From Scilla litardierei (Eukaryota > Streptophyta > Magnoliopsida > Asparagales > Asparagaceae), in contig CM061134.1 of the NCBI GenBank assembly GCA_030789695.1, forward strand, positions 58,535,334 to 58,599,333: 64,000 nucleotides of DNA, in the 5' to 3' direction. Each line of letters starts with the position of its first letter. The first letter of the stretch is position 1. This document shows, one piece after another, positions 63,011-64,000 of this stretch. The translations under genes were made by a program, and so were the position numbers. A model generated the notes under the pieces. It saw only the letters and a list, made by a program, of their open reading frames with translations. It did no database searches and had not been told where the DNA came from.

Positions 63011-64000
63011 ATGCCGCCGTGCACTAGGCCCCGTACACGGGGAGCCTCTTCGAAGCGGAAGAGGACCGATGATGCCGGTCCCTCTCACGCTAGGGAGGAA
63101 TCCCATCCACCTAGCCCACCACTGCCACTGCCACCTACACAGCCAATCCCTGCTGATCCTGTCCCTCCACCTGCTCCCGTTGTTGGGCCGATGGGGATCA
63201 CGTTTCGAAATGACGCACACCGCGCCAGGTTCGAGCGTATCTGCCATCGCTCGATAGTACCCTCTAAGTTCGCGCACTTAGCTGACCTTGACCACCTAGG
63301 GGTACTCGAGGGGCTTCTCACGTTGTACGACAACGTGGGATGGCGTGATTTTTTGTCGGTGTCGGTGGATACTTACATCCGTCTGACACTAGAGGTCCTG
63401 AGCTCTATTGACCGGACCCCTGGAGGATGCACATTCCGCTTGATGGATCGAGAGTGCAAGATCACTCTCGACACGCTTCATGCATTCTTCCAGTGGCCCG
63501 ATGTCCCTGTCCCTGACCGTGCCTACGCTCCCACGCACATCACACCCCCGTCATTCGACACCTCCACCTTCTGGACACGGATCACAGGATCCCCACTTGC
63601 CTTTGAACCTAGTAGGGCCAAGGCCTTAGCCATCCTGCACCCCTGCCTCCGCATTGCATAGCGCCTCATGGCGACTACTTTCCTAGTGAGGTACGAGCCC
63701 GGGACCATGTCTACGCCAGAGCTCTACATGCTCTACACGATGACTCGCCCCAGGGTTCTGGATAGGGGTAGTAACGACCTGGTCCTCGCCGTCAAGATAG
63801 ATATTGCTAGTTGGTTTCTGGACCGCATCATCATTTCTGTGAGTGCTCGCTCACCTATTTGTTGCGGCGGTCTGATCACACTTCTGTCCCTTATGACCGG
63901 CATGGACCTACCTGACAACTTGCGTCGAGCACCGGGCCCCACTTCACTTTCGATAGACGTTATGGCCCGGATGAAGATGCTTCGTCCCCACGGTCGCAGG
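63011..64000 (+). pseudogene. Athila-type third ORF of At4, one stop, runs off the window
   Basis: ATG at 63011-63013 (MPPCTRPRTRG). A basic and Pro-rich start is followed by the conserved body: FERICHRSIVPSKFAHLADLDHLGVLEGLLTLYDNVGWRDFLSV, TYIRLTLEVLSSI, CKITLDTLHAFFQWPD, ALAILHPCLRIA. TAG at 63659-63661 where a Gln would be expected, then the same frame stays open to 64000 (RLMATTFLVRYEP, LYMLYTM, WFLDRIII, ICCGGLITLL). This matches the Athila ORF family found in the env-like position of Athila elements. No signal peptide is visible in the part seen. Function unknown; the family is sometimes annotated as plant transposon protein. Confidence 0.82.

Larger units (their letters stand above)
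57165..64000 (+). mobile_element. At4: Athila-like element, 5' part, continues past the window
   Basis: Plus strand: 5' LTR (57165-58974), primer site (58981-58998), gag-protease (59109-61877, broken), AGGCAA hairpin (61911-61926), internal palindrome array (62108-62445) with TATA (62458-62467) and an Athila-type third ORF (63011 to the end). No RT, RNase H or integrase between protease and third ORF, so at least this copy lacks the polymerase region. Confidence 0.9.

Noticed and set aside
1..64000. Host genes, tRNA or rRNA genes
   Set aside because: No open frame outside the elements shows a domain, and no cloverleaf with conserved A and B boxes was seen; the tRNA-like strings are primer sites.

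Overview
The window looks like repeat-rich nuclear DNA of a flowering plant, probably a eudicot. I see no host gene I can support. Almost every base can be assigned to nested LTR retrotransposons of typical plant lineages: Tekay-like chromoviruses, Athila-like Ty3/gypsy elements with a tRNA-Asp primer site, a Sirevirus-type Ty1/copia element with an initiator tRNA-Met primer site, and a short-LTR copia element. There are also two Helitron-like 3' ends. The species cannot be named from the sequence.

Layout, with labels used throughout. Tk1 (1-17858, minus) is a Tekay element whose left LTR runs off the window. It is split between gag and protease by At1 (5428-14566, minus), an Athila-like element with 1579-bp LTRs, a perfect CAAAG target duplication and only gag-protease. 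Tk1 is joined through a scarred junction to Tk2 (17866-21726, plus), the 3' half of a second Tekay copy. Then come an Athila-like LTR fragment At0 (21727-22361, minus) and a 37-bp piece of copia element Co1. At2 (22399-47675, plus, target duplication AGGAG) sits inside the Co1 RNase H region. Its right LTR is split by Sirevirus Si1 (27647-46570, minus), which is itself split by At3 (31770-39131, plus). The rest of Co1 follows (47676-53892, minus), then a low-complexity, minisatellite and Helitron region (53893-57164), then At4 (57165 to beyond the window, plus), an Athila-like element with gag-protease and a third ORF.

All protein genes here are transposon genes, most broken by stops and frameshifts. 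At1, At2, At3 and the visible part of At4 carry no polymerase between their coding pieces and their ends, so they would depend on enzymes supplied by other elements.

The most striking signal is structural. Each family has its own array of short inverted repeats, and in Tk, At1, At3, At4, Si1 and Co1 the array lies just upstream of a TATA box in the LTR. The three elements that carry a separate ORF in the 3' (env-like) position (At1, At4, Si1) repeat the same family-specific array inside the element, again followed by a TATA or TATA-like box and then that ORF. The elements without such an ORF have no internal array. This suggests internal copies of the LTR promoter driving the third gene. A second theme is hairpins with a constant loop and a changing stem: five in the transcribed part of the At3/At4 LTRs, one before each of two polypurine tracts in At1-At3, and one after gag-protease in At1 and At4.
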